From Halorussus gelatinilyticus (GTDB taxonomy: Archaea; Halobacteriota; Halobacteria; Halobacteriales; Haladaptataceae), in the NCBI RefSeq assembly GCF_023238445.1, contig NZ_CP096658.1:2170001-2234000 (forward strand): a stretch of DNA of 64,000 nucleotides, read 5' to 3'. Made by a program: the position numbers and the translations under genes. Shown in pieces: positions 16,524 to 25,596 of the stretch; the first letter of the stretch is position 1, and the number at the start of each line of letters is the position of its first letter. A model generated the notes under the pieces. The model searched no databases and was not told the DNA's origin. It saw only the letters and a list, made by a program, of their open reading frames with translations.

Positions 16524-17495
16524 TCACTCCGCCCAGTACGCCTCGCCGGGTTGCTCCCGGAACACCGCGCGCCGGAGGAGGTCCACGGCCTTCTCCAGTC
16601 CCTCGCGGGAACTGGTCAGCGCGTCCTCGTGTTCGATGGAGAGCGCGCCGTCGTAACCGACCATCCGGAGCGTGCTGACCACGTCCTTCCAGTGTTCTTC
16701 GCCGTGGCCGTACCCGACCGACCGGAACAGCCACGAGCGGTCCTCGACTTCGTCGTAGGACGTCGTGTCGAGGACGCCCTTCGTCCGGGCCTCCGCGTCG
16801 TAGATTCGGGTGTCCTTCGCGTGGACGTGGTGGATGGCGTCGCGCTCGCCGAGGAACCGAATCGCCTCCGTTACGTCGATGCCCTGCCAGTAGAGGTGCG
16901 AGGGGTCGAAGTTCGCGCCGACGCGCTCGTTGGTCGCCTCGCGCAGGCGGGCCATCCCCGACGGTTCGTACACCAGCATGTTGGGGTGCATCTCGATGGC
17001 TACATCGACGCCGTGGTCCGCCGCGTGACCCGCGAGGTCCCGCCAGTAGGGGATGGCGACCTCCTCCCACTGGTACTCGTGGGCTTCGGCGTGTTCGCCG
17101 GGCCACGGTGCCGTAATCCAGTTGGGCGTCTCGTCGTTCGGACTCCCCGCCGGAAGCCCCGAGAAGCACGTGACCGTGTTCACGTCCAACTGGTCGGCGA
17201 GTTCGATTGCCTCCCGGAGTTCGGCGTCGGCCTGCTCGGCGATTGCATCGTCGGGATGGAGCGGGTTGTTGTGCGTCGCCAGCGCCGAGACGCGCATCCC
17301 GTATTCGTCCAGCAGGTCCGAGAGGCGGTCCTGGGCCTCGTCGTCGTCCAGATACGCCTCGCGCGCGAGGTGGTCCTCGCCGGGGTGGCCCCCGACGCCG
17401 AGTTCCACCGCATCGACCCCGATGTCGGCGAGGTAGTCGAGTGTCGATTCGAGCGAGTCGTCTCCGAACGGAACGGTGAGTACTCCTACGTCCAT
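16524..17495 (-). CDS. Sugar phosphate isomerase/epimerase (xylose-isomerase-like TIM barrel)
   Basis: A 323-residue AP-endonuclease-2/xylose-isomerase-like TIM barrel. Metal-site residues are visible as DVAIEMHPNMLVY (Glu and His near 165), VGANFDPSHLYWQG (Asp-His near 193), HHVHAKDTRIY (His-Asp near 224) and the late glutamate in LSIEHED. Members isomerise or epimerise keto-sugars, inososes or sugar phosphates, or act as dehydratases in inositol breakdown. It is last in the sugar ABC operon, 22 bases after the Gfo/Idh dehydrogenase, a pairing common in inositol and keto-glucoside pathways. The exact substrate is unknown. Confidence 0.85.
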   Translation of the reverse strand: MDVGVLTVPFGDDSLESTLDYLADIGVDAVELGVGGHPGEDHLAREAYLDDDEAQDRLSDLLDEYGMRVSALATHNNPLHPDDAIAEQADAELREAIELADQLDVNTVTCFSGLPAGSPNDETPNWITAPWPGEHAEAHEYQWEEVAIPYWRDLAGHAADHGVDVAIEMHPNMLVYEPSGMARLREATNERVGANFDPSHLYWQGIDVTEAIRFLGERDAIHHVHAKDTRIYDAEARTKGVLDTTSYDEVEDRSWLFRSVGYGHGEEHWKDVVSTLRMVGYDGALSIEHEDALTSSREGLEKAVDLLRRAVFREQPGEAYWAE

Positions 17496-17517
17496 GGTTC
17501 TGGAAGTCGGGGCGTCG

Positions 17518-18633
17518 CTACTGGCGCACTCTCTCGGGCGTCGCGGCGTCGGTCTCGTCGGCGAGTTCGACCGCGCGACCGGTCTCGGCCGACCGGTAGA
17601 TGGCGTCGATGACGCGCTGGACGGTCAGGGCCTCCTCGACCGTGTTGCGGTCGGGTGCCTCGCCGGCGCGGACCGCCTCGAAGAACGCCCGCTGTTCGCG
17701 CTTGTGGGTGTCGTTGGTCCGGGTCTCGACTTCGGTGTCCGTGAAGTGGGGCGCGCCGGTATCGCTCACCTGATGGACCGTCAGGTCGCCGGACTCGCGG
17801 TCGAAGGTGGCACCGCCGTCGGTCCCCTGCACCACGAAGTCGTTGGTCGGCGGGCGGTTGGTCGCCCACGCGACTTCCAGCGAGACGGACTTGCCGTCCG
17901 CGGTCCGGATGTACGCCGAGGCGTGGTCGTCCACGTCGAAGTCGGCGTCTTCCACGTCCTCGCCGTACATTTCGAGGTAGGTGTAGTCGTCGCGGTCGCC
18001 GAACTCCGAGCGGGTGTCGCCCGTGACCTCGACCACCTCGGGGAAGTCGAGGAAGTGGAGCGCGAGGTCGATGGCGTGGACCCCGATGTCCAGCAGGGCA
18101 CCGCCGCCCGAGACCTCCTCGGAGGTGAACCACGACCCGCGGCCGGGGATGCCGCGCCGCCGGACCCAGTTGGCCTCGACGTGGGTCAACTCGCCGAACC
18201 GGCCCTCCCGTTGGTAGGACTTGAACACCTCGACGGCGGGGCTGAACCGGTTGTTGAACCCGACCATGCAGAACGCGTCGGCGTCGCGGGACGCCTCGGC
18301 GATGCGCTCGGCGCTCTCGAGCGTGTTGGCCAGCGGTTTCTCCAAGAGGACGTCGATGCCCGACTCCAAGGCTTGGACGGCGTACTCCTCGTGGAACTTG
18401 TTCGGCGTCGTGACGATGGCCGCGTCGATGCCCTCGTCGTAGAGGGCGTCGAAGGTCTCGAACGTGGGAACGCCGTAGGCCGACGCGAAGCGACTCCGAG
18501 CGTCGGGGCTGATATCGACGCCCCCGACGAGCTGTGCCGGCGCGTCCGCGATGCGTTCCGCGTGGTGATGGCCGATGCCACCCAGTCCGACGATACCGAC
18601 TCGAATCGTACGTTGTGAAGTATCTCCCGTCAT
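17518..18633 (-). CDS. Gfo/Idh/MocA-family oxidoreductase
   Basis: A 371-residue NAD(P)-dependent sugar or polyol dehydrogenase. The Rossmann domain starts at VGIVGLGGIGHHH (residues about 12-24) and holds the family motif EKPLANT (about 97-103). The C-terminal alpha/beta substrate domain (about 130-345) includes GALLDIGVHAIDLALHFL, whose D-X3-H supplies catalytic residues. It probably oxidises the sugar brought in by the neighbouring transporter and hands the product to the isomerase. Minus-strand TATA-like aaaatatac at 18656-18664, in the 30-base gap behind the small membrane gene, could drive it separately from the transporter. Confidence 0.9.
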   Translation of the reverse strand: MTGDTSQRTIRVGIVGLGGIGHHHAERIADAPAQLVGGVDISPDARSRFASAYGVPTFETFDALYDEGIDAAIVTTPNKFHEEYAVQALESGIDVLLEKPLANTLESAERIAEASRDADAFCMVGFNNRFSPAVEVFKSYQREGRFGELTHVEANWVRRRGIPGRGSWFTSEEVSGGGALLDIGVHAIDLALHFLDFPEVVEVTGDTRSEFGDRDDYTYLEMYGEDVEDADFDVDDHASAYIRTADGKSVSLEVAWATNRPPTNDFVVQGTDGGATFDRESGDLTVHQVSDTGAPHFTDTEVETRTNDTHKREQRAFFEAVRAGEAPDRNTVEEALTVQRVIDAIYRSAETGRAVELADETDAATPERVRQ

Positions 18634-18655
18634 CTCGTATAATTCTCAAATGGTT

Positions 18656-18664
18656 GTATATTTT
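18656..18664 (-). promoter_or_regulatory. Internal TATA-like box before the dehydrogenase
   Basis: Minus-strand aaaatatac lies 23-31 bases before ATG 18633 and overlaps the stop of the preceding small gene. Its spacing would give a leaderless transcript for the dehydrogenase and isomerase. Confidence 0.45.
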
Positions 18665-18864
18665 CAATAGAGCTGTTTCTCGCGCTGTTCGCGCTCCTCC
18701 TCGTCCGTCCGCTCGCGCCGACGCGCTCGCCAGTTGGCGACCAACCGCGCGGCCGCCGGGAAGAACCTGTTCTTGCAGTCGAGCGCGAACGACACGATGC
18801 CGTACGCCCAGAAGACGAACAGGAGCGACCCCGCACCGAAGTAGACCAGCGCCGCCTCCGACAT
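18664..18864 (-). CDS. Small membrane protein of the sugar ABC operon
   Basis: A 66-residue protein with one strong transmembrane helix (residues about 5-27, LVYFGAGSLLFVFWAYGIVSF) followed by a basic then acidic tail (RARRRERTDEEEREQREKQL). Its ATG overlaps the ATPase stop as ATGA, which signals translational coupling. Similar one-helix proteins follow some haloarchaeal sugar ABC loci. A role in assembling or regulating the transporter is inferred from position only. The length and charge pattern put the N-terminus outside by the positive-inside rule. Confidence 0.7.
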   Translation of the reverse strand: MSEAALVYFGAGSLLFVFWAYGIVSFALDCKNRFFPAAARLVANWRARRRERTDEEEREQREKQLY

Positions 18865-20057
18865 CAGTCGTCGCCCTCCGCCGGCGTCGCCTCGCCGTCG
18901 CCCGCCGCGTCGGTCTCGTCGGCGACCAGCGAGTGCGTGATGGCCTCGCCGGTCCTCGTGTCGAAGAGGTGGACGCTCTCGCGGTCGAAGACGACTTCGA
19001 CGGACTCGTCTTCGTCTAGGTCGCTGTCGGGGGCGACCGACATGAGCAACTGGTCCACGTCGGCGGCGTCGCCGCCCATCGCGGTGTCCTCGCCGCCCTC
19101 GCCCGTGAGCAGGTAGACGAATATCTCGTCGCCCATCGGCTCCAACACGTCCGTCTTCGCGTCGATGGGTTGGGTCCGTTCGGGGACGCCCGCCGCGGTG
19201 TCGGCGAGATGCACGTCTTCGGGCCGGATGCCCAGCGTCACGCTGTCGCCGGGTTCGACGCCGACAGCCTCGGGGTCGAACGCCACGTCGAAGTCGGGCG
19301 TCGAGAGACCGGACGACGTGACTTCGCCCTCGACGAAGTTCATCGAGGGCGAGCCGATGAAGCCGGCGACGAAGAGGTTAGCGGGTTCGTTGTAGCAGAC
19401 CAGCGGCGGGGCGATCTGCTGGAGTTCGCCGCCGTCGATGACGGCGATGCGGTCGGACATCGTCATCGCTTCGGCCTGGTCGTGGGTGACGTAGATAATC
19501 GTCGTGTCCAGTTCCTTGTGGAGGCGCTGGAGTTCCGTCCGCATGTGGACCCGCAACTTCGCGTCGAGATTCGCCAGCGGTTCGTCCATCAGGAACACTT
19601 CCGGTTCCCGGACGATGGCTCGCGCAATCGCCACGCGCTGGCGCTGGCCGCCCGACATCTCGTCGGGCATCCGGTCCAGCATCCCTTCTAACTGCACGAT
19701 GTCCGACGCGCGCTCGACCCGACGGTCGATTTCGTCTTTCGGGTAGTCGCGCAGTCGCAACCCGAAGCTGATGTTGTCGTAGACGTCCATGTGGGGGAAC
19801 AGCGCGATGTTCTGGAACACCATCGCTATCCCTCGGTCCTTCGGCGGCAGGTCCGTCACCTCGCGGTCGGCGATGGAGATGGTACCGGAGGTCGGTTTCG
19901 TCAGTCCGGCGATGGTCTCCAGCGTCGTGGACTTCCCACAACCCGACGGGCCGACCAGAGTGACGAACTCGCCGTCCTCGATTTCGAGGTTCATATCGTT
20001 CACTGCGACCACGTCGCCGTACGCTTTCGTCACGTCGTCTAAGTTTACGTCTCCCAT
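18864..20057 (-). CDS. Sugar ABC transporter ATP-binding protein (MalK/UgpC type)
   Basis: A 397-residue ATPase that powers sugar import. Walker A is GPSGCGKSTT near residues 36-45, the signature MSGGQRQRVAIAR near 133, Walker B FLMDEPLANLDAKLR near 155 and the switch histidine in YVTHDQAE. After about residue 235 comes the MalK-type regulatory OB domain (GIRPEDVHLADTAAG, FVYLLTGEGG), here carrying an acidic insertion. The acidic C-terminal tail (TDAAGDGEATPAEGDD) is typical of haloarchaea. It is followed with overlap by the small membrane gene and preceded by the MalG-like permease. Confidence 0.95.
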   Translation of the reverse strand: MGDVNLDDVTKAYGDVVAVNDMNLEIEDGEFVTLVGPSGCGKSTTLETIAGLTKPTSGTISIADREVTDLPPKDRGIAMVFQNIALFPHMDVYDNISFGLRLRDYPKDEIDRRVERASDIVQLEGMLDRMPDEMSGGQRQRVAIARAIVREPEVFLMDEPLANLDAKLRVHMRTELQRLHKELDTTIIYVTHDQAEAMTMSDRIAVIDGGELQQIAPPLVCYNEPANLFVAGFIGSPSMNFVEGEVTSSGLSTPDFDVAFDPEAVGVEPGDSVTLGIRPEDVHLADTAAGVPERTQPIDAKTDVLEPMGDEIFVYLLTGEGGEDTAMGGDAADVDQLLMSVAPDSDLDEDESVEVVFDRESVHLFDTRTGEAITHSLVADETDAAGDGEATPAEGDD

Positions 20058-20064
20058 CGTGGAA

Positions 20065-21060
20065 TCACTCCTTGAGCGCTCCCGCGGTCAGTCCGCTCAC
20101 GATCTTCTCCTGTGCGATGACGACCAGCACCGCGACCGGAAGCACGCCGACGATGCTCGCGGCCGCCATCAAGTTGTACATCTGCGAGTACTGGCCCTGA
20201 TAGGCCAGAATGCCCTGTACGAGCGGTGCCCAGTTGTTCTGCGACGCGAAGAACTGGGCGAGTTTGGACGCTACCTGTCCGTCGTTCATCAGGAACGAGA
20301 AGAAGAACTCGTTGTACACCGAGATGAACGTCAGCACGCCCGCCGTCGCCACGCCGGGTGCCGACAGGGGCATGATGACTCGGAACAGCGCGCCGAGTCG
20401 CGTCGTTCCCTCGATGCGCGCGGCGTCCTCCAGCCCGTCCGGAATCTGGCCGTAGAACGTCGTCAGGATGAAGATGGACAGCGGCATGAACAGCGCCGTG
20501 AACGGCATCACCATCGGGACCGGCGTGTTGTACAGGTTCGGGCTCGACACCGAGACGCCGAACAGCCCGATGCTGACGTTCCCGGTGAACAGCTGGAACA
20601 GCGGCAACAGGAACGCCGCCGGCGGGAAGTACGACACCGCCAGTATCACCAGCATCAGGGGCCGCCGTCCGGGGAACTCGAGTCGGCCGAACACGTAGCC
20701 CGTGAGGCTGGCGACGACCAGCACGATGGCGGTCGTGGCGAGACCGAGGACGAAGCTGTTCAGCACGTAGATGTGCAACGGCACCGTCTCGAAGATGGTG
20801 ATGAACGCCTCGGGGTTGAACCCGTGGGGCACCGGCGGGAAGCCGAAGCTGGTGATGGCCTCGTTGGGCGTCACCGCCAGCACCAACAGCCAGTAGAACG
20901 GGAACAGCGTCGTGAACAGGAAGAAGGCCGTCACGACGTAGAACATCGCCCGGTAGACGCGCTTGGGGTTCTGGATGGCCTTGGACGCCCACCGCGAGAA
21001 CGGTCCCTGCGAGGTGTCGCCGTCGGCGTCGAGTCCGACGGTGTCGGACTGCTGAGCCAT
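20065..21060 (-). CDS. Sugar ABC transporter permease (MalG type)
   Basis: A 331-residue inner-membrane protein, six predicted helices, forming half of the CUT1-class channel. The cytoplasmic coupling loop is recognisable as LEDAARIEGTTRLGALFRVIMPL (residues about 205-227), the EAA motif. The protein ends with the family-like KIVSGLTAGALKE. ATG 21058-21060 overlaps the stop of the MalF-type gene as ATGA, so the two permeases are translated together. A polar N-terminus of about 35 residues precedes helix one. Confidence 0.94.
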   Translation of the reverse strand: MAQQSDTVGLDADGDTSQGPFSRWASKAIQNPKRVYRAMFYVVTAFFLFTTLFPFYWLLVLAVTPNEAITSFGFPPVPHGFNPEAFITIFETVPLHIYVLNSFVLGLATTAIVLVVASLTGYVFGRLEFPGRRPLMLVILAVSYFPPAAFLLPLFQLFTGNVSIGLFGVSVSSPNLYNTPVPMVMPFTALFMPLSIFILTTFYGQIPDGLEDAARIEGTTRLGALFRVIMPLSAPGVATAGVLTFISVYNEFFFSFLMNDGQVASKLAQFFASQNNWAPLVQGILAYQGQYSQMYNLMAAASIVGVLPVAVLVVIAQEKIVSGLTAGALKE

Positions 21061-22091
21061 CAGGCACCACCTCCCTGAACGTCGGCGAACTTGGCGATGT
21101 ACACCGACACCGCGACGGCGATGATGCCCGCGGTGATGAACGCGATCGCGGCCGCGGTCCCGTACTGGCGCGAACTGAACGCCGAGACGACCAGACACGA
21201 CAGCGACGGCACCGTGCTACAACTCGTCACGGTCTCGATGAGACCGAATATCCGGAGCGCGCCGATGGTGCGGAACAGCATCGCGACCAGCACCGTCGGC
21301 AGGACCAGCGGCAAGGTTATCATCTTGAACTGCTGCCACTTGGTCGCGCCCGTGACGCGGGCCACGTCGTAGAGGTTGCGGTCGATGCTCTGGAGGCCCG
21401 CCAGAATGAGCAGGGCCATGAACGCAGAGGTCTTCCACACGTCCGCGACCACGAGGATGAGCAGCGAGTCCACGCTGTTCGACAACGGCGTCGCCGAGAA
21501 GATGCCCAGGTTCTGGAGCGGGTCCACGAGGAACCCGATGTTGGGCTGGAACAGCAGGAAGAAAATCATCCCCTGAATCACGATGGGCACCGCCCACGGC
21601 AGGATGATGGCGACCCGGACCCAGCGTCGGCCCCGGAAGTCCTGGTCCAGCACCAGCGCCTGTCCGAACCCGATGACCGTCTCTACCAGGACGCTGACGA
21701 TGGTGAAGATGAACGTCACCGTCAGCGCCGCCGTGAAGGGGTTCTGGATGCCGTGGAGGAACGGGAACTGGGAGTTCCACACCACGGTCGGGAGCAGGGG
21801 CCGCACCAACAGCGCCGACCGCTGGCCGGTGAGCAACTCGACGTAGTTCGTCAGGCCGACGTACTCGCCGACGGTGGCGGCCCCGACGAGTTGGTCGGCG
21901 TGGAGCGACAGCTCGAACGTCCTGATGAGGGGCCAGAACGCGATGACGCCGAGGATGAGCAGCGCCGGAATCAGGAGCAGGTACGCGAACGCCGTGTCGC
22001 CGAGATTCTCCATCCAGCGGACGGCGCGAACGTACGGGCCGCTCCGGCGACTCTCGCGTTCGAAGTCGTCGCTCGATTGTTCGGTGGCCAT
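21060..22091 (-). CDS. Sugar ABC transporter permease (MalF type)
   Basis: A 343-residue membrane protein, the other half of the CUT1 importer. About 30 charged residues precede helix one (FAYLLLIPALLILGVIAFWPL), followed by a periplasmic-type loop (about 60-120). The EAA coupling loop is NLYDVARVTGATKWQQFKMITLPL (about 237-260). It starts ten bases after the binding-protein gene and shares an ATGA with the MalG-like gene. Substrate choice is made by the binding protein and is not readable here. Confidence 0.94.
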   Translation of the reverse strand: MATEQSSDDFERESRRSGPYVRAVRWMENLGDTAFAYLLLIPALLILGVIAFWPLIRTFELSLHADQLVGAATVGEYVGLTNYVELLTGQRSALLVRPLLPTVVWNSQFPFLHGIQNPFTAALTVTFIFTIVSVLVETVIGFGQALVLDQDFRGRRWVRVAIILPWAVPIVIQGMIFFLLFQPNIGFLVDPLQNLGIFSATPLSNSVDSLLILVVADVWKTSAFMALLILAGLQSIDRNLYDVARVTGATKWQQFKMITLPLVLPTVLVAMLFRTIGALRIFGLIETVTSCSTVPSLSCLVVSAFSSRQYGTAAAIAFITAGIIAVAVSVYIAKFADVQGGGA

Positions 22092-22101
22092 TCTGAGTGT
22101 C

Positions 22102-23580
22102 TTAGACGCTGTCCTCGATTTGCTTGAGCGTCTTCTTCAGACCCGTCATGGCCTTCTTCGGGGCCTTCTGACCGGCGACGGTGGCGTTGGCCGACTGTGC
22201 GATTTTGCTGCGCTCCTGTGGCCACACGACCGTCACCGGCCGGGGAATCGCGTTCTCGCCCGCGAGGCGGAACGTCTCCATGTGCCGCCCCATCACGGGG
22301 ATGTTCTTCGCGGTGTCCGAGTCCAGCATCGACGGTCGCGGCGGCATCCAGCCGATCTCTTCGAGGAGGTTGAACTGGACCTGCTTGTTCGTCATCGCCT
22401 TGAGGACCTCCAGCGCGGCCTCCTTCTTCGTCGTGTTCGGGTTGACCGCGGTGTGCCACCCGCCGAGCGCGGCGGTCGTGCCGCCGGTCCCCTCGTACTT
22501 GGCGTTCTCCGGGGAGACGCCGTGCGGGATGGGCATGACGCCGAGGTCCTTCCCGAGATTGTCCTCCGAGCCGCTGATGTTGACGGCGTACGGCCAGTTA
22601 CGGTGCATCACCGCGTTCCCGTTCGTGAACGGTTTGCGCGACGGCTCCTCGGACCACTGGAGGACGGCCTGCGGCGAGATGTTACCCGTGACGCCGTCGA
22701 GACCGTGTTTGTCGCTCTCGCCGTTGACGAAGGTCCGGAGCATGCGGAGCGAATCGACGACCGGTTTCTCGTCGACCGTGATGGGTCGGTCGCCGACCGG
22801 CCCGAACAGGTTGTCGAGACCGCCGAAGTAGGTACCGCCGTAGCTCGACAGGAACTCGTTGAAGGTACAGCACGACAGGCCCGCGTAGGACTTGAACTGG
22901 AACGTGAACCCGTAGTCCACGTCGCTCTGTTTTTTCACGTCGGCGGTAATCTTCGAGAAGCGCTCCCACGTCATCGAGGAGGTAGCCCATCCGGAGGTGT
23001 CGTATCCGGCGTCCTGCACGAGGTCCTTCCGATACTGCATCGTCGGGAAGTCGGGGTACATCGGGACCGCGAACAGGTCGTCGTTCGGACCCTTGGCGGT
23101 ACCGACGCTCGCGTTGAAGTACTCGTCTTCGACCATCTTGGCCGTGTCCGGAATCTCCTCGCTCAGGTTGAGCAGTTGGTCGCGCACGATGAACGGGAGC
23201 GTCCAACCGTTGTCCATCATCAGCAGCGAGGGCTTCTTGCGACCCGAGGAGAGCCACTGGGTGTACTTGCTCTGTCGTTTGTTCGTTATGTCTGAGCCGG
23301 CGATAGGTTCGACTTCGATGTCCTTCGAGAGGCCGGCGTCGTGGAGCCACGAGTTGAACTTCGACTTGATTTCCTTCAGGTCGGCGTCCGTCGCGAGCTG
23401 GACCGTCGTCTTCCCACCGCCGTCGCCCGACGACGTGGTCGTCGCGGTCGAATCGCCACCGCCGCCGCCACCACCGGTACAACCGGCGAGGCTAGCGGCT
23501 GTGCCGGTCGCTCCGGCCGCTTGAACGAAGCGTCGTCGTGAAACTGAACTAACTGCTTTCTCGGATTGGTCGTCCGCCAT
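22102..23580 (-). CDS. Sugar ABC transporter solute-binding lipoprotein
   Basis: A 492-residue family 1 solute-binding protein (MalE/UgpB type) that captures the sugar outside the membrane. The N-terminus is a Tat lipoprotein signal: SRRRFVQAAGATGTAASLAGC, lipid-modified Cys near residue 34, then a Gly/Ser/Thr tether. The mature part has family features such as FPTMQYRKDLVQDAGYDTSG and the hinge region near NWPYAVNISG. It heads the operon. Its ATG at 23580 follows minus-strand TATA-like attatttatag (23604-23614), so the mRNA is probably leaderless. The ligand is a sugar, polyol or glycerol-phosphate-like compound. Confidence 0.93.
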   Translation of the reverse strand: MADDQSEKAVSSVSRRRFVQAAGATGTAASLAGCTGGGGGGGDSTATTTSSGDGGGKTTVQLATDADLKEIKSKFNSWLHDAGLSKDIEVEPIAGSDITNKRQSKYTQWLSSGRKKPSLLMMDNGWTLPFIVRDQLLNLSEEIPDTAKMVEDEYFNASVGTAKGPNDDLFAVPMYPDFPTMQYRKDLVQDAGYDTSGWATSSMTWERFSKITADVKKQSDVDYGFTFQFKSYAGLSCCTFNEFLSSYGGTYFGGLDNLFGPVGDRPITVDEKPVVDSLRMLRTFVNGESDKHGLDGVTGNISPQAVLQWSEEPSRKPFTNGNAVMHRNWPYAVNISGSEDNLGKDLGVMPIPHGVSPENAKYEGTGGTTAALGGWHTAVNPNTTKKEAALEVLKAMTNKQVQFNLLEEIGWMPPRPSMLDSDTAKNIPVMGRHMETFRLAGENAIPRPVTVVWPQERSKIAQSANATVAGQKAPKKAMTGLKKTLKQIEDSV

Positions 23581-23603
23581 AGGTAGAGTTAGACAAACAT
23601 AGC

Positions 23604-23614
23604 CTATAAATAAT
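23604..23614 (-). promoter_or_regulatory. Promoter of the sugar ABC operon
   Basis: Minus-strand attatttatag lies 24-34 bases before ATG 23580. It is the strongest TATA-like match near the operon. The remainder of the 292-base divergent gap 23581-23872 has only the mutase promoter. Confidence 0.55.
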
Positions 23615-23838
23615 TTTGGTGTTTTTACTACAAGTGTTGTAGCCCAATTAGTCGCACGTTATACACATTCGTCAAATAGACAACCCTTCGAACCGAAAGG
23701 GAATTTACAAAGATTCGAGCCGAGAAGGTTCGACTCCGATAATCGGGTTTGACGACGCTTTGGACCGCATACGACGCACGATCTCGCGGACGCCGCGTCG
23801 CGTGGGACTTCGCCGCGCGACCCGCGACCAATCCGACA

Positions 23839-23848
23839 ATTGTTAAGA
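23839..23848 (+). promoter_or_regulatory. TATA-like box for methylmalonyl-CoA mutase
   Basis: The stretch attgttaaga is centred about 29 bases before ATG 23873. The spacing selects that ATG over in-frame alternatives upstream. Confidence 0.45.
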
Positions 23849-23872
23849 CCGACCCGACCGTCGATCTACACA

Positions 23873-25555
23873 ATGTTCGACGCCGACGACCTCGAAGAGA
23901 TACGCGAGGCATGCGAGGAGTGGGACGAAGAGACGGTCGGTCCCACGGTCGAGCGGTTCGGCGAGCGCAAGGAGGAGTTCACCACCGACACGGGTGGGCA
24001 GGAGGTAAAGCGCATCTACACCCCCAACGACGTGGGCGACTTGGACTACGACGAGGACTTGGGATTCCCCGGCGAGGAACCCTACACCCGCGGCCCGTAC
24101 TCCACGATGCACCGCGGGCGACTCTGGACGATGCGCCAGTACGCGGGGTTCGGGACGCCCGAGGAGACCAACGACCGGTTCCACTACCTCATCGAGAACG
24201 GGTCGTCGGGCCTCTCGATGGCGTTCGACCTGCCGACCCAGATGGGTTACGACTCCGACGCCGACATGGCCGCGGGCGAGGTCGGTAAATCGGGCGTCGC
24301 CATCGACTCGCTACACGACATGGAGACCGTCTTCGACGGCATCCCGCTGGACGAGGTGTCCACGTCGATGACCATCAACGCGCCCGCCTCGGTCCTGTTG
24401 GCGATGTACGTCGCGGTCGGCGACAAGCAGGGCGTCGATAGGGAGGAGCTTCGGGGGACCATCCAGAACGACCTGCTCAAGGAGTACATCGCGCGCAACA
24501 CCTACATCTACCCGCCGGAACCCTCGATGCGCATCATCACCGACATCTTCGAGTTCTGCGCGGACGAGACGCCGAAGTTCAACACCATCTCCATCTCGGG
24601 CTATCACGTCCGCGAGGCGGGCGCGACTGCGGCCCAAGAGTTGGCGTTCACCCTCGGCAACGGCATCGAGTACGTCGAGGCCGCGATGGACGCCGGACTC
24701 GACGTGGACGACTTCGCGCCGCAGCTCTCCTTCTTCTTCAACGCCCACAACAACATTCTGGAGGAAGTGGCGAAGTTCCGCGCGGCCCGCCGGATGTGGG
24801 CTCAGATTATGGAGGAGCGATTCGGCGCGGAGAACCCCAAGTCGAAGCAACTCAAGTTCCACACCCAGACCGCCGGTTCGACCCTGACCGCCCAGCAGGT
24901 GGACAACAACATCGTCCGCGTGGCGTATCAGGCGCTCGCGGCGGTCCTCGGCGGGACCCAGAGCCTCCACACCAACGGGAAGGACGAGGCGCTCGCGCTC
25001 CCGACCGAGGAGAGCGTCCGGACCGCGCTGCGAACCCAGCAGATTCTGGCCCACGAGTCGGGCGCGGCCGACACCATCGACCCGCTGGCGGGGAGCTACT
25101 ACGTCGAGAGCCTGACCGACGGCGTCGAGGAGGAGGCCTTCGACATCCTCGACACCGTAGACGAGAAGGGCGGCATGCTGCAGGCCATCGAGGACCAGTG
25201 GGTCCAGCGCCAGATTCAGGACGTGGCCTACGAGCGCCAGCGCGAAATCGAGGAGAAAGAGCGCGTCATCGTCGGCGTCAACGAGTTCGAGGTGGACGAG
25301 GAACCCGAGGTCGATATTCAGGAAGTGACCGAGGAGGACGAACAGCGCCAGATAGACCGCCTGAACGATGTCAAGGACGACCGCGACGACGAGGAAGTCG
25401 AGGCGAAACTCGACGCGCTCCGGGAGGCCGCCGAGGGCGACGACAACGTGATGCCCTACATCGTGGACGCGGTGAAGGCCTACGCGACCGTCGGCGAAAT
25501 CTGCGGCGTGATGCGCGACGTGTTCGGGGAGTACCAGCCCGGCGCGGCGGTGTGA
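23873..25555 (+). CDS. Methylmalonyl-CoA mutase, large (substrate-binding) subunit
   Basis: Rearranges methylmalonyl-CoA to succinyl-CoA with adenosylcobalamin, completing propionyl-CoA assimilation. The 560-residue chain is the CoA-binding TIM barrel only; the cobalamin domain is a separate subunit in archaea and is not in this window. Family landmarks are [27 protein letters not shown] in pieces (about 45-70), [17 protein letters not shown] (about 105-121), [13 protein letters not shown] and [19 protein letters not shown]. The acidic tail (about 490-510) is haloarchaeal. The epimerase is at 9770. The start is chosen by promoter position and the [10 protein letters not shown] opening. Confidence 0.94.
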   Translation: MFDADDLEEIREACEEWDEETVGPTVERFGERKEEFTTDTGGQEVKRIYTPNDVGDLDYDEDLGFPGEEPYTRGPYSTMHRGRLWTMRQYAGFGTPEETNDRFHYLIENGSSGLSMAFDLPTQMGYDSDADMAAGEVGKSGVAIDSLHDMETVFDGIPLDEVSTSMTINAPASVLLAMYVAVGDKQGVDREELRGTIQNDLLKEYIARNTYIYPPEPSMRIITDIFEFCADETPKFNTISISGYHVREAGATAAQELAFTLGNGIEYVEAAMDAGLDVDDFAPQLSFFFNAHNNILEEVAKFRAARRMWAQIMEERFGAENPKSKQLKFHTQTAGSTLTAQQVDNNIVRVAYQALAAVLGGTQSLHTNGKDEALALPTEESVRTALRTQQILAHESGAADTIDPLAGSYYVESLTDGVEEEAFDILDTVDEKGGMLQAIEDQWVQRQIQDVAYERQREIEEKERVIVGVNEFEVDEEPEVDIQEVTEEDEQRQIDRLNDVKDDRDDEEVEAKLDALREAAEGDDNVMPYIVDAVKAYATVGEICGVMRDVFGEYQPGAAV

Positions 25556-25596
25556 GCCGGTTCGCGGACACCTTTCGACCGACTTTCTGACTCCTC

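Noticed and set aside
22102-23580. Maltose-specific transporter assignment
   Set aside because: The CUT1 proteins are clear, but no residue pattern or adjacent amylase gene points to maltose; the adjacent enzymes suggest another sugar or polyol.
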